From Pusillimonas sp. DMV24BSW_D (GTDB lineage Bacteria > Pseudomonadota > Gammaproteobacteria > Burkholderiales > Burkholderiaceae_B): a stretch of 64,000 nucleotides of DNA. A model generated the notes under the pieces. It saw nothing but the letters and a program-made list of their open reading frames with translations. It did no database searches and was not told where the DNA came from. Location of the stretch: contig NZ_CP049990.1 in assembly GCF_011388195.1 (NCBI RefSeq), positions 1,798,001-1,862,000 of the forward strand, written 5' to 3'. This document shows, one piece after another, positions 54,070-63,175 of this stretch (positions within the stretch are counted from its first letter, which is position 1; the number at the start of each line of letters is the position of its first letter). A program made the translations under genes and the position numbers.

Positions 54070-54995
54070 CGGTCTTCCCGCAAGATAAAGTGGCGCGGGC
54101 GCGAGTGTTGGTGGTGGGCGATATTATGCTTGACCGCTATTGGTTCGGAGAGGTGGAGCGTATTTCGCCCGAAGCACCGGTTCCGGTTGTGCATGTTGCG
54201 CGCCGCGAGAACCGTTTGGGAGGCGCGGCTAACGTGGCACGCAATATTGCTGCGTTGGGCGGGCAAACTACCCTGATTGGGGTGGTGGGCGACGATGAGG
54301 CCGGGGTTGAAATTGAAAATCTCGCCGCGCAGGATAATATTGCAACTTGTCTGGTTACCGATCCTGTATTGCATACCACGCTGAAAATGCGAGTGCTTGG
54401 GCGGCAACAGCAAATGTTGCGTATTGATTTCGAAGAGCACCCCGGCGAGGCCAGCCTGGCTCAGGTAAAAGCATTATTTGACGCGCAGTTGCAGCATCAT
54501 GATGTGGTTGTGCTCTCTGACTATGCCAAGGGTGCGCTTGCCCATGTCGAGGTCTTAATCGACATGGCGCGGGCGGCGAATCGCCCGGTATTGGTCGATC
54601 CTAAAGGGCATGATTACCAGCGTTATAAAGGGGCAACCATTATTACGCCGAACCGGCAGGAAATGCGTGAGGCGGTGGGTTATTGGTCTTCTGAGGCCGA
54701 TCTTGAGATGCGGGCGCAGGCTTTGCGCCATAAACTGGCACTTGAAGCGTTATTGGTAACGCGCTCCGAACAAGGAATGACGCTGTTTCTTGATGGGTCG
54801 CGTTTTCATGTCGATGCAGCCGCTCAAGAGGTGTTCGATGTTTCCGGCGCAGGTGATACGGTATTGGCAACGCTTGCGCTGATGCGCGCCGCGGGGTTGT
54901 CGTGGGAGGATGCCGTGGCATGGGCTAATCGAGCCGGCGGCGTTGCCGTGGGTAAATTGGGCACGTCGGTGGTAACAGTAGGAGAGTTAAGATGA
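54066..54995 (+). CDS. hldE: D-glycero-beta-D-manno-heptose-7-phosphate kinase (HldE domain I)
   Basis: 309 residues from the ATG overlapping the lapB stop. PfkB-type sugar kinase: [23 protein letters not shown]-type opening, [17 protein letters not shown], and the catalytic [15 protein letters not shown] with Asp. Only the kinase domain is present; the nucleotidyltransferase half of E. coli HldE must be a separate gene, as in other betaproteobacteria (RfaE1/RfaE2 split). Part of ADP-L-glycero-D-manno-heptose synthesis for the LPS core. Overlaps hldD by four bases. Confidence 0.94.
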   Translation: MTVFPQDKVARARVLVVGDIMLDRYWFGEVERISPEAPVPVVHVARRENRLGGAANVARNIAALGGQTTLIGVVGDDEAGVEIENLAAQDNIATCLVTDPVLHTTLKMRVLGRQQQMLRIDFEEHPGEASLAQVKALFDAQLQHHDVVVLSDYAKGALAHVEVLIDMARAANRPVLVDPKGHDYQRYKGATIITPNRQEMREAVGYWSSEADLEMRAQALRHKLALEALLVTRSEQGMTLFLDGSRFHVDAAAQEVFDVSGAGDTVLATLALMRAAGLSWEDAVAWANRAGGVAVGKLGTSVVTVGELR

Positions 54996-55987
54996 TTGTG
55001 GTTACCGGAGGTGCCGGTTTTATTGGCAGCAATATTGTAAAAGGGTTGAATGTACGGGGCATCAACGATATTTTGGTTGTCGATGACCTCACAGACGGCG
55101 ATAAATTCATTAATTTGGTTAACCTGAACATTGCCGATTATTTGCATAAAGACGTGTTTCGAGAGCGCCTTTTGAAGGGTCAGTTGTCAGGCATAGAAGC
55201 GGTCTTTCATCAGGGGGCCTGCTCCGACACAACAGAACGTAACGGCCAGTACATGATGGATAATAATTATCGTGTCACCCTGGAGCTGTTCGAATGGTGC
55301 CAGCAAGCCAAGGTACCTTTTATTTACGCTTCATCGGCGGCGGTTTATGGTGCGGGTCCCAGTTACATTGAAGATATTTTGTATGAATCACCGCTGAATG
55401 TTTACGGCTATTCAAAATTTTTGTTTGATCAGGTTTTGCGCCGCCGTTTAAGTGCATTGACGGCGCCGGCGGTGGGTTTACGTTACTTCAACGTGTATGG
55501 ACCTCATGAACAGCACAAAGGGCGCATGTCTTCGGTTGCCTTTCATAATGCCAACCAATATCGCGAAGAGAGCCATGTACGCCTGTTTGGTGGCTGGGAT
55601 GGCTACCCCGACGGAGGGCAACAGCGCGACTTTATTTATGTAGACGATGCCGTAGAGGTTAATTTGTATTTCCTTGAGCATCCCGAAATTTCCGGTATCT
55701 TTAATTGTGGAACGGGTCGGGCTCAGCCTTTCAACGACGTTGCGTGCGCTGTTGTCAACGCCTTGCGTATGGCTGAAGGCGAGTCGGAGCTGTCATTGCA
55801 GGAATTGGTGGATCAACAGCTTATTCACTACATTGACTTTCCGGAAGACCTGAAAGGGCGCTATCAAAGTCACACCCAGGCCGATTTAACCCAGTTGCGG
55901 GAGGCCGGGTACGACAAACCTTTCCACGACGTGCATACTGGGGTGACCAAATATATGCAATATCTGCTGGGGCAAGGGCGCTTATAA
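54992..55987 (+). CDS. hldD: ADP-L-glycero-D-manno-heptose-6-epimerase
   Basis: 331 residues, short-chain dehydrogenase fold. NAD(P) site [16 protein letters not shown], catalytic [10 protein letters not shown] (Tyr-x3-Lys), and [20 protein letters not shown] as a family signature. It epimerises the heptose at C6, the final step of the LPS-core precursor. Translationally coupled to the kinase gene upstream; terminator at 56081. Confidence 0.96.
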   Translation: MIVVTGGAGFIGSNIVKGLNVRGINDILVVDDLTDGDKFINLVNLNIADYLHKDVFRERLLKGQLSGIEAVFHQGACSDTTERNGQYMMDNNYRVTLELFEWCQQAKVPFIYASSAAVYGAGPSYIEDILYESPLNVYGYSKFLFDQVLRRRLSALTAPAVGLRYFNVYGPHEQHKGRMSSVAFHNANQYREESHVRLFGGWDGYPDGGQQRDFIYVDDAVEVNLYFLEHPEISGIFNCGTGRAQPFNDVACAVVNALRMAEGESELSLQELVDQQLIHYIDFPEDLKGRYQSHTQADLTQLREAGYDKPFHDVHTGVTKYMQYLLGQGRL

Positions 55988-56080
55988 GCGCGTCAGTCGG
56001 CCCCTGTGGGTGCGTAGCTTTACGCATGGATAAACCGCAGACGGGTCCGTATCGGTTTTGAGCGCTTTCACGCAAGATCA

Positions 56081-56109
56081 AACATCGGGGATATCCCCCG
56101 ATGTTTTTT
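56081..56109 (+). terminator. Intrinsic terminator after hldD
   Basis: AACATCGGGG (56081-56090), loop of five, CCCCGATGTT (56096-56105), followed by TTTT. It separates the heptose genes from comEA. Confidence 0.88.
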
Positions 56110-56127
56110 CTTATCAGGAGCGCTTTC

Positions 56128-56538
56128 ATGAATCCCTTTACTGAGTCAACGGTAGCCAAACCTTCGGATACAACCTGGCGTGAGTCCGCCACGGCGCCGG
56201 GATGGGTCAAGCAGTTGTCCCGAACTTGCCTGTGCCTTGCATTACTTGGAACGACTTATGCCAACACCGCGCATGCGGTCGACGTCAATGCCGCCACGCT
56301 GGCGCAACTCGAGACGGTGAAAGGCATCGGCCCCAAAACCGCCGGTATTATTATTCAGGAGCGGGCGCGTGGCGGCAGTTATGAGTCGTTTGAAGACTTA
56401 TCTGATCGTGTGCGGGGTATTGGCCCGGCCAAGGTCGCAGCCTTACGAACGGCCGGCCTTACTTTGGGGTCGGGTACTATGCCAAACAGCCCGAACAAGG
56501 TGTATGATTTGCGCCATGAAAACATACATGACGATTGA
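56128..56538 (+). CDS. comEA: ComEA family helix-hairpin-helix DNA-binding protein
   Basis: 136 residues from ATG 56128 (MNPFTES); an in-frame ATG at 56101 lies in the terminator. A hydrophobic segment (about 34-50) ending ANTAHAVDVN looks like a signal peptide or anchor. It is followed by a helix-hairpin-helix pair: VDVNAATLAQLETVKGIGPK and FEDLSDRVRGIGPAKVAAL. Such proteins bind double-stranded DNA in the periplasm for natural transformation. The last 23 bases overlap the start of cysM. Confidence 0.88.
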   Translation: MNPFTESTVAKPSDTTWRESATAPGWVKQLSRTCLCLALLGTTYANTAHAVDVNAATLAQLETVKGIGPKTAGIIIQERARGGSYESFEDLSDRVRGIGPAKVAALRTAGLTLGSGTMPNSPNKVYDLRHENIHDD

Positions 56539-57430
56539 AGATACCATCGGAAATACCCCTTTGGTTCGCTTGCAACGGATTCCGGGCAGCCTCGCGCAAA
56601 AGCGGGGGAATGTCATTTTGGCCAAGCTCGAGGGAAACAACCCGGCCGGGTCGGTAAAAGACCGTCCGGCGGCCTCAATGATTCGTCGTGCCGAGGCCCG
56701 AGGTGAAATCAAGCCCGGCGATACTCTCATTGAAGCAACCAGCGGCAATACGGGTATTGCACTTGCCATGGCCGCCGCCATTCGTGGATACCGCATGATT
56801 CTGATCATGCCCGACAATCTCTCGCTTGAGCGTCGGGCATCAATGGCGGCTTATGGTGCGGAACTGATTCTTACCAAAGCGAGCGATGGTGGCATGGAGT
56901 ATGCGCGTGACTTGGCGATGAAAATGCAGGCCGAAGGCAAAGGCAAAGTGCTCGATCAATTTGCCAATCCCGACAACTTCCAGGCCCACATCGACACCAC
57001 CGGCCCCGAGCTTTGGGAGCAAACCGAAGGTGAAATTACCCATTTCGTGAGCGCAATGGGTACAACGGGCACCATTATGGGGGTTGGCATGTATTTGCGC
57101 GGCAAAAATCCCAATATTCAAATTATTGGTGCACAGCCGGCCGAGGGGTCGCAAATTCCGGGTATTCGTAAATGGTCCACCGCCTACCAGCCGAAGATTT
57201 ACGATCCCTCGAAGGTTGACGTGTTCGAACTGATTGAACAATCGGAAGCAGAAAACATGGCGCGACGCTTGGCTGCCGAAGAGGGGATTTTTGGCGGCAT
57301 ATCGTCTGCCGGGGCACTGATAGCCGCGTTGCGCGTCTCAGAGCGGGTGGAAAACGCGACTATTGTGTTTATTGTGTGTGATCGCGGCGACCGTTACTTG
57401 TCGACGGGTGTATTTAACCCCGCCGACTAA
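56516..57430 (+). CDS. cysM: Cysteine synthase B (O-acetylserine sulfhydrylase)
   Basis: 304 residues from ATG 56516 (an ATG at 56528 is also possible). TIEDTIGNTPLVRLQRIPG is the CysM opening; the PLP lysine is in NNPAGSVKDRPAASM, the phosphate loop in EATSGNTGIALA, and VSAMGTTGTIMGVG closes the site. It makes cysteine from O-acetylserine and sulfide or thiosulfate. The start overlaps the end of comEA; its stop is two bases from that of the convergent mltB. Confidence 0.95.
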   Translation: MKTYMTIEDTIGNTPLVRLQRIPGSLAQKRGNVILAKLEGNNPAGSVKDRPAASMIRRAEARGEIKPGDTLIEATSGNTGIALAMAAAIRGYRMILIMPDNLSLERRASMAAYGAELILTKASDGGMEYARDLAMKMQAEGKGKVLDQFANPDNFQAHIDTTGPELWEQTEGEITHFVSAMGTTGTIMGVGMYLRGKNPNIQIIGAQPAEGSQIPGIRKWSTAYQPKIYDPSKVDVFELIEQSEAENMARRLAAEEGIFGGISSAGALIAALRVSERVENATIVFIVCDRGDRYLSTGVFNPAD

Positions 57431-57431
57431 C

Positions 57432-58640
57432 TCAAAATGCGTGCCCGTAGCCCATGCGATCAGCCAGGATGTTAGCGAGTTCAGCCACGGAAGTGGCATA
57501 GAAATAGCTGCGGTTGTATTCGGTTAATGCAAAAAAATTAGGTGTGGCAACCCGGTATTCGGCCAGGTTGCGTGGTTCATCCAATAGGTCGATTACGCCG
57601 ACGGGGTGGCGTGTCCAGGCATCGTTTTCGTGCCCGGCGCGCGCCTGGAAACCGGTTTTTTGTAGTTCAGGCCAGGTTAGATTGGGTGTTAGACCGCCAT
57701 CGACCCATTTGGCTGCGTCGGCGGGCACAATAACCGGTGCGAAAACCGGTAGGCCGGGCTCCCAGCCGTGCAGCCGCAGGAATCGGGCAACCGATGCAAC
57801 AGCATCGGCAACACTGTGGTGCAGATTAATTCTACTGTCCTGGTCGCCGTCGGCGGCAAAACGGCGCAAACTGCCCGGCATGAATTGTGGCAGGCCCATG
57901 GCGCCGGCAAATGAACCCGTCACGTTCATTGCATCGAGTTCTTTTTTCCAGTCCAGTTCAATCAGGTCTGCCAATTGGTCGCGAAATAATTGGCTGCGTT
58001 CAGGACGGTTCGGATCGGGATTGCGGAAGCCCAGGGTGGCCAGTGCGTCGAGAACGGCAAAACTTCCGGTATATCGCCCATAAAGCGTTTCAACGCCGAT
58101 AATGGCAACAATAACCGATACCGGTACGCCGTAACGCTTTGCGGTATTGTCGAGTAATGCCTGGTGCTCCTGCCAGAAACTTACACCCTGGTTAATTCGC
58201 ACCGGTTCAACATAACGTTTTCTATAAGTGACCCAACTACGTTTTATGCGCCCTGAGGACGGCGTCATCAGGCGAGCGACCTTTGGGTTATAGTGTGCGG
58301 CTTGCAAGAGTTGCGTAACATGGTTCAGCGGAACGTTTCTGGTTTGTGATACTTCGTTGGCGTAGGCCTGAATGTCGGGTAGTAACCTTCCGTTGGCGTC
58401 GGTAAAACCTTTGGCCTGGTTAATCGATCCGCCGGCCTGAATGGCCGGCGCCTCTGCTGCGCGCGGTGCGACGTATGCCAAAGTGGTGGTTGTTTCAGAC
58501 GCTGGGCCGGCCGATACCGGATTGTCATGGATAGCGGTGCCTGGGCTTTGTGCTTGGCTGGTTGCGACGTTTGGGGCCGAGGCGCATCCCGCCAGAACCA
58601 TAACGATTGAAGCTTGCAATACTTTTACGGCTTTGAACAT
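57432..58640 (-). CDS. mltB: Membrane-bound lytic murein transglycosylase B
   Basis: 402 residues. An N-terminal lipobox (VLAGC, Cys about residue 19) makes it an outer-membrane lipoprotein. A Thr/Ala/Pro-rich linker leads to the MltB domain (about 90-395) with the catalytic Glu in AIIGVETLYGRYTGSF, then AMGLPQFMPGS and SVADAVASVARFL. It cuts the glycan between MurNAc and GlcNAc with formation of the anhydro-sugar. It is divergent from the 58651 gene with ten bases between the starts, so the promoters overlap. Confidence 0.94.
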   Translation of the reverse strand: MFKAVKVLQASIVMVLAGCASAPNVATSQAQSPGTAIHDNPVSAGPASETTTTLAYVAPRAAEAPAIQAGGSINQAKGFTDANGRLLPDIQAYANEVSQTRNVPLNHVTQLLQAAHYNPKVARLMTPSSGRIKRSWVTYRKRYVEPVRINQGVSFWQEHQALLDNTAKRYGVPVSVIVAIIGVETLYGRYTGSFAVLDALATLGFRNPDPNRPERSQLFRDQLADLIELDWKKELDAMNVTGSFAGAMGLPQFMPGSLRRFAADGDQDSRINLHHSVADAVASVARFLRLHGWEPGLPVFAPVIVPADAAKWVDGGLTPNLTWPELQKTGFQARAGHENDAWTRHPVGVIDLLDEPRNLAEYRVATPNFFALTEYNRSYFYATSVAELANILADRMGYGHAF

Positions 58641-58650
58641 AATCTTCCTT

Positions 58651-59574
58651 ATGCAGACCCTATATATTACTCATCCTGCCTGTCATCTGCACGAAATGGG
58701 TAGCTGGCATCCCGAGTGTCCCGAACGCCTCGACGCGATTAATGACCAGTTTCTGGCGAATGGGATTGCGGGGTTGTTGCGATCATGCGAGGCGCGCGAG
58801 GCGAGTGATGCTGATTTACTGCGGGTTCATACCCAGGCACACCTGAGCTTCTTGAAAAAACATGTACCGTCGAGCGGGTATTTTGAGGTTGATCCAGATA
58901 CTTATATGAATCCCCATACGTTGGCCGCAGCACTGGCAGCTGCCGGCGCTGGATTAACGGCGGTGGATGAAATTATGACCAGACAGGCTCAAAACGCATT
59001 TTGTGCGGTTCGTCCCCCGGGGCATCACGCCCGGCCCGATCAGGCGATGGGGTTCTGTTTTTTGAATAATATCGGTGTAACTGTAGCGTATGCACTTGAA
59101 AAATATAATCTGGAAAAAGTTGCTATTATCGATTTCGATGTGCACCATGGCAATGGAACCGCAGAAATGTTTGCAGGCGACGCAAGGGTTTTGATGTGCA
59201 GCTTTTATCAGAATTTGATATTTCCTAATGTACACACTGAAAAAAAATCAGAAAATATGTTAAACATACCAGTTGAGGCCTATGCAACCGGTGACGTGGT
59301 TAGAAAATTGATTTCAGATCATTGGCTGCCGCGTTTGCAGGCTTTTGAACCCGAGTTTATTTTTGTATCGGCTGGGTTCGATGCCCACAGGGAAGACGAA
59401 TTGGCTCAGCTGGGTTTGGTGGAAAACGATTACGCCTGGATCACTGAACAAATTGTGGCCCAGGCTGAGGCGTCGGCGCAGGGTCGCGTCGTAAGCTTTC
59501 TTGAAGGTGGTTACAACTTGTCTGCGCTTGGGCGCAGTGCGGTTGCCCATGTCAAGGCATTGGCTAAGCTGTAA
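58651..59574 (+). CDS. Histone deacetylase family protein
   Basis: 307 residues from ATG 58651. The zinc hydrolase signature is complete: RPPGHHA (two His), DFDVHHGNGTAEMF (Asp/His zinc ligands), SAGFDAHREDELA and FLEGGYNLSALG. Bacterial members deacetylate acetylpolyamines, acetoin utilisation products or protein lysines; the substrate cannot be fixed here. It precedes etfBA by 36 bases in the same direction, an order common in Burkholderiales. Confidence 0.93.
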   Translation: MQTLYITHPACHLHEMGSWHPECPERLDAINDQFLANGIAGLLRSCEAREASDADLLRVHTQAHLSFLKKHVPSSGYFEVDPDTYMNPHTLAAALAAAGAGLTAVDEIMTRQAQNAFCAVRPPGHHARPDQAMGFCFLNNIGVTVAYALEKYNLEKVAIIDFDVHHGNGTAEMFAGDARVLMCSFYQNLIFPNVHTEKKSENMLNIPVEAYATGDVVRKLISDHWLPRLQAFEPEFIFVSAGFDAHREDELAQLGLVENDYAWITEQIVAQAEASAQGRVVSFLEGGYNLSALGRSAVAHVKALAKL

Positions 59575-59610
59575 AATGGAAAAATTTTAATCCCCCGGAG
59601 GAACTGCTCG

Positions 59611-60360
59611 ATGAAGGTTTTGGTGCCCGTCAAGCGTGTGGTTGATTACAACGTCAAGGTACGCGTGAAATCCGATGAAAGCGGCGTTGATATCGCCAAC
59701 GTCAAAATGTCTATGAACCCCTTCGACGAAATTGCTGTTGAAGAAGCAACGCGCCTGAAGGAGCAAGGGGCGGCAACGGAAGTGGTTGCAGTATCGTGCG
59801 GGGTTCAGCAATGTCAGGAAACCTTGCGCACGGCAATGGCCATTGGTGCCGACCGCTCTGTTTTAGTGCAAACCGACGCAGAGTTGCAGCCTTTGGCGGT
59901 TGCGAAACTGCTGAAAGCCGTTGTTGAAAAAGAAGCGCCGCAGCTCGTGATTCTGGGTAAGCAGGCTATCGACGACGATGCCAACCAAACGGGTCAAATG
60001 TTGGCTGCGTTGTTGAATTGGCCCCAGGCTACGTTTGCCAGCAAAGTTGAGGTTTCGGGCGACACGGCAAAGGTCACACGTGAAATTGACGGCGGTCTTG
60101 AAACGATTTCCTTGAAGTTGCCCGCCATTGTTACAACCGATTTACGCCTGAATGAGCCGCGTTACGTCACGCTGCCCAACATTATGAAGGCGAAGAAAAA
60201 AACCATCGACACGCTTACCCCCGATGAGTTGGGTGTCGATGTCGCGCCCCGTCTTAAGACCTTGAAAGTGGCTGAACCGCCCGTGCGCTCGGCTGGTGTG
60301 GTGGTTGCTGATGTGCCGGCGTTGGTCGATAAACTGAAGAACGAAGCGAAGGTGGTGTAA
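59611..60360 (+). CDS. etfB: Electron transfer flavoprotein subunit beta
   Basis: 249 residues. [20 protein letters not shown] is the typical opening; [15 protein letters not shown] and [21 protein letters not shown] bind AMP, and [23 protein letters not shown]-type sequence is near the C-terminus (loop that contacts dehydrogenases). With EtfA it takes electrons from acyl-CoA dehydrogenases to ETF-ubiquinone oxidoreductase. GGAGGA precedes the ATG. etfA follows after two bases. Confidence 0.97.
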   Translation: MKVLVPVKRVVDYNVKVRVKSDESGVDIANVKMSMNPFDEIAVEEATRLKEQGAATEVVAVSCGVQQCQETLRTAMAIGADRSVLVQTDAELQPLAVAKLLKAVVEKEAPQLVILGKQAIDDDANQTGQMLAALLNWPQATFASKVEVSGDTAKVTREIDGGLETISLKLPAIVTTDLRLNEPRYVTLPNIMKAKKKTIDTLTPDELGVDVAPRLKTLKVAEPPVRSAGVVVADVPALVDKLKNEAKVV

Positions 60361-60362
60361 TT

Positions 60363-61292
60363 ATGTCGATTCTGGTAATTGCTGAACACGATAATGCCCA
60401 GTTGAAAGGGGCAACCTATAACGTCCTGGCGGCGGCTGCGAAGTTGGGTGGCGACGTCCATGTTCTGGTAATGGGTCAAGGTGCCCAGGCAGCGGCTGAT
60501 CAGGCTGCCAAGGCGCAAGGGGTGGCCAAAGTTTTGTTGGCCGATGGCGCATCGCTGGCCGAGGGGTTGGCTGAAAATGCCTCCGCCCAAGTGCTGGCCC
60601 TGGCCTCCGATTATTCTCATATTTTGTTTGCGGCGACTGCTTCGGGCAAGAACGTGGCGCCGCGTGTTGCCGCCAAGCTTGATGTTGCTCAAATTTCCGA
60701 TATTGTTTCGGTCGATGCTCCTGATACGTTCCAACGTCCTATTTATGCAGGTAATGCTATTGCAACGGTTCAGTCGGGCGATGCGGTGAAAGTAATCACG
60801 GTTCGCACGACAGCCTTTGACGGCGTTGCGCCCGAGGGTGGGCAGGCGTCGGTTGAGTCGGTCAGTCCAGTCGACGATTCCGGCTTGTCGTCTTTTGTGG
60901 GACGCGAACTGGCGAAAAGTGATCGGCCGGAACTGGCGGGTGCCAGTGCAGTGGTTTCCGGTGGTCGTGGCATGGGTAGCGCAGAAAACTTCAAAATTCT
61001 TGAGCCATTGGCCGACAAGCTGGGTGCCGCGTTGGGCGCTTCACGTGCCGCAGTTGATTCAGGATATGCTCCGAACGATTGGCAGGTGGGTCAAACCGGC
61101 AAAATCGTTGCGCCGCAGTTGTATGTGGCGGTGGGGATTTCCGGCGCTATTCAGCATTTGGCCGGCATGAAAGATTCCAAGGTTATTGTGGCAATCAATA
61201 AAGACGCCGAGGCGCCGATTTTCGGTGTGGCCGATTACGGCTTGGTGGCGGATTTATTCAAAGCCGTGCCTGAGCTTACCGACGCGTTGTAA
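60363..61292 (+). CDS. etfA: Electron transfer flavoprotein subunit alpha
   Basis: 309 residues. The C-terminal FAD domain shows VSGGRGMGSAENFKILEPLA, GASRAAVDSGYAPNDWQVGQ, TGKIVAPQLYVAVGISGAIQ and KDSKVIVAINKDAEAPIF, all family signatures including the Arg and Ser that hold FAD. Partner of EtfB. After its stop a long inverted repeat at 61354-61409 could serve as terminator as well as operator. Confidence 0.97.
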   Translation: MSILVIAEHDNAQLKGATYNVLAAAAKLGGDVHVLVMGQGAQAAADQAAKAQGVAKVLLADGASLAEGLAENASAQVLALASDYSHILFAATASGKNVAPRVAAKLDVAQISDIVSVDAPDTFQRPIYAGNAIATVQSGDAVKVITVRTTAFDGVAPEGGQASVESVSPVDDSGLSSFVGRELAKSDRPELAGASAVVSGGRGMGSAENFKILEPLADKLGAALGASRAAVDSGYAPNDWQVGQTGKIVAPQLYVAVGISGAIQHLAGMKDSKVIVAINKDAEAPIFGVADYGLVADLFKAVPELTDAL

Positions 61293-61348
61293 ATCGTGCC
61301 GGCGGCCGGGTTCAGCCCGGCCAAACGATTTATTGCACGAAAAAGTGC

Positions 61349-61409
61349 TTGCCAAATTCACTGTTGTTTTATACAGTATAAAAATACTGTATTTAACAAC
61401 AGTGAATTT
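61349..61409 (+). promoter_or_regulatory. Two LexA-type operators in mirror arrangement with overlapping promoter
   Basis: A 26-base arm (61354-61379) is repeated inverted at 61384-61409 with 24 matches and a four-A loop. Each arm holds one SOS box of the form CTGT-N8-ACAG: 61359-61378 (CACTGTTGTTTTATACAGTA) and 61385-61404 (TACTGTATTTAACAACAGTG). The second matches the E. coli LexA consensus closely; the two are 26 bases apart. A promoter TTGCCA (61349-61354), 17 bases, TACAGT (61372-61377) is covered by the first box. The stem followed by TTTTTT could also end etfBA transcription. Confidence 0.75.
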
Positions 61410-61474
61410 TTTATTCAGTTTCTGTTTGTATGTGGTTCAAACAGGCTTAATAAAGGCTTAATAGCGAGGCAAGC

Positions 61475-61768
61475 ATGAATTCCTTCACACACAATGGCCA
61501 CCGCGCCGAAACAGTGAAAAACGGTCGTCAAACACGCGGCGCGAATCAATCCGGGGTCTCAAAATGGCCCTTTACACCCGCTGCATCTTTTCCACGATCG
61601 AAATCCTCACCGTCCGGCCAGTATGCGGGCAGTGGTACTGATGCAGGCGGCACCGAAAGCAAAGGCCGGCTTACCCGTGCCGCAATGGTTTCAGATGTTT
61701 TATTGGTAGTGGTTTGGGGGGCAACCATTCCGGGTCTTATGTGGCTGGGCACTTTAGGCGGTTTTTAA
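61475..61768 (+). CDS. Small single-pass membrane protein behind LexA boxes, possible SOS division inhibitor
   Basis: 97 residues; GAGG stands before the ATG. The first 68 residues are hydrophilic and low in complexity (Gly, Ser, Thr, Arg, Lys), then comes one hydrophobic helix (about 71-92; MVSDVLLVVVWGATIPGLMW) and the chain ends LGGF. No family is recognised. Both LexA-type sites stand 70 bases upstream. SOS-induced small membrane proteins that stop cell division are known (SidA and DidA of Caulobacter, DivS of Corynebacterium, YneA of Bacillus), none with clear sequence likeness; the role here is inferred from operator and topology. Confidence 0.7.
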   Translation: MNSFTHNGHRAETVKNGRQTRGANQSGVSKWPFTPAASFPRSKSSPSGQYAGSGTDAGGTESKGRLTRAAMVSDVLLVVVWGATIPGLMWLGTLGGF

Positions 61769-61944
61769 CTGTCAACGCGAAATAGAAATGTTCGCTTTTC
61801 ATACTCTTCTTTCTCTTATATAATTGTGGGCTTTGCAACCTCATCCTCTGCTGGGCTTTTTACAAACAAAGCATGTGGTTTAAACATGCCGTAAAAATGT
61901 GTTATTCAAACATGCCCTGAACATGATGATTTATGGAGTCTATC

Positions 61945-62331
61945 GTGGATCTTATCCAACAGTTGGAGCAAGAAGAAATTGCTCGTCTTACCAATGGTGA
62001 ACCCCGCCCCGAGTTTGGGCCTGGCGATACCGTTGTTGTTAACGTAAACGTGGTTGAAGGTAACCGCAAGCGTGTGCAGGCGTATGAAGGTGTTGTAATT
62101 GCACGTCGCAACCGTGGTTTGAACTCTTCGTTCATCGTTCGTAAAATTTCTTCGGGTGAAGCGGTAGAGCGTACATTCCAGCTTTACTCTCCTCAAATTG
62201 CTTCCATCGAAGTCAAGCGCCGCGGCGACGTTCGTCGTGCTAAACTTTACTACCTGCGTAACCGTTCGGGTAAATCGGCGCGTATTAAAGAAAAACTGGT
62301 TCGCAAGGCAGACAAAAAAGCAGCTGAATAA
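61945..62331 (+). CDS. rplS: 50S ribosomal protein L19
   Basis: 128 residues from GTG 61945, before which GGAG stands at good distance; an ATG at 61933 would add four residues but lacks such a site. [55 protein letters not shown] and [19 protein letters not shown] are as in all L19. The Lys-rich tail (RKADKKAAE) is common. In this order of bacteria it normally follows trmD; here it follows the SOS-type gene and is transcribed alone. A terminator is at 62355. Confidence 0.97.
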   Translation: MDLIQQLEQEEIARLTNGEPRPEFGPGDTVVVNVNVVEGNRKRVQAYEGVVIARRNRGLNSSFIVRKISSGEAVERTFQLYSPQIASIEVKRRGDVRRAKLYYLRNRSGKSARIKEKLVRKADKKAAE

Positions 62332-62354
62332 GCACTTTTTCTGCTCCAGTTAAG

Positions 62355-62387
62355 CAAAGGCACCCCGGGCGGTGCCTTTGTTTTTTT
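62355..62387 (+). terminator. Intrinsic terminator of rplS
   Basis: CAAAGGCACC (62355-62364), six-base loop, GGTGCCTTTG (62371-62380), then seven T. It ends eight bases before the NUDIX start. Confidence 0.92.
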
Positions 62388-62394
62388 GTGGTTT

Positions 62395-63156
62395 ATGTCG
62401 CAAAATCCTTCCATTCCTCCCTGTCGAGTACGTCCTGTTGTCAAACTTTCGTTTGACCCGCAAGCTCAACCCGTGATTGCACCCAATGCTGTTTTGAGTC
62501 CTTTGCCAGACTCTGCACTGCAGGCAGACTTCATTGCACAGGCATTCAATCGGAATATTGAGTGGCAGGTGGAACCGGTTTTTGCAAAAGATTTTTTGGT
62601 TCATCGCGACCCCAAAACCGGTTTATTGTTGCCGGATCATTCCGGCATGATTCCGGCCGCTGTTTTTTTCCCCCTCATTCAACGTGAAAAAGGTTTGCAT
62701 GTTTTGTTTACACGCAGAACGGACCACCTTACATCGCACGCCGGCCAGATCTGCTTTCCCGGGGGGCGAATTGAGTTGCATGATGCCGACGTCATTGCCG
62801 CGGCGCTCAGGGAAACCCACGAAGAGGTGGGTATTGGGCCCGATCACATACAACTGATTGGAACGCAACCCGGTTTTATTACCTCTACCGGCTATACTAT
62901 GCAGCCGGTTATCGGGTTGGTGAAGCCTGGCTTTGTGGTGCAGCCCGATCAATCGGAAGTTGCCGAGGTGTTTGAAGTGCCTTTGTCGTACTTAATGGAT
63001 CCACGGCAACATCAGCTTCACCAGGCAACATTACCCGACGGCCGTCAGCGTTTGTATTTTTCCATGCCCTGGAACAACTATTTTATTTGGGGCGCGACGG
63101 CGGCATTGGTGCGAAATTTCTATCATTATTTGGCCGCTGCACATAAACAGCTGTAA
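62395..63156 (+). CDS. NUDIX hydrolase, CoA pyrophosphatase-like
   Basis: 253 residues from ATG 62395; a TTG start nine bases earlier would lie in the rplS terminator. The NUDIX box is complete: GGRIELHDADVIAAALRETH and EEVGI. In front, HAGQICFPGG is the UPF0035-type signature of coenzyme A and CoA-ester pyrophosphatases (NudL/CoAse). It probably splits CoA derivatives or dinucleoside phosphates. Its stop is 19 bases from the convergent rsgA. Confidence 0.92.
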   Translation: MSQNPSIPPCRVRPVVKLSFDPQAQPVIAPNAVLSPLPDSALQADFIAQAFNRNIEWQVEPVFAKDFLVHRDPKTGLLLPDHSGMIPAAVFFPLIQREKGLHVLFTRRTDHLTSHAGQICFPGGRIELHDADVIAAALRETHEEVGIGPDHIQLIGTQPGFITSTGYTMQPVIGLVKPGFVVQPDQSEVAEVFEVPLSYLMDPRQHQLHQATLPDGRQRLYFSMPWNNYFIWGATAALVRNFYHYLAAAHKQL

Positions 63157-63175
63157 AGGCCGTTATCTTTGGCTG

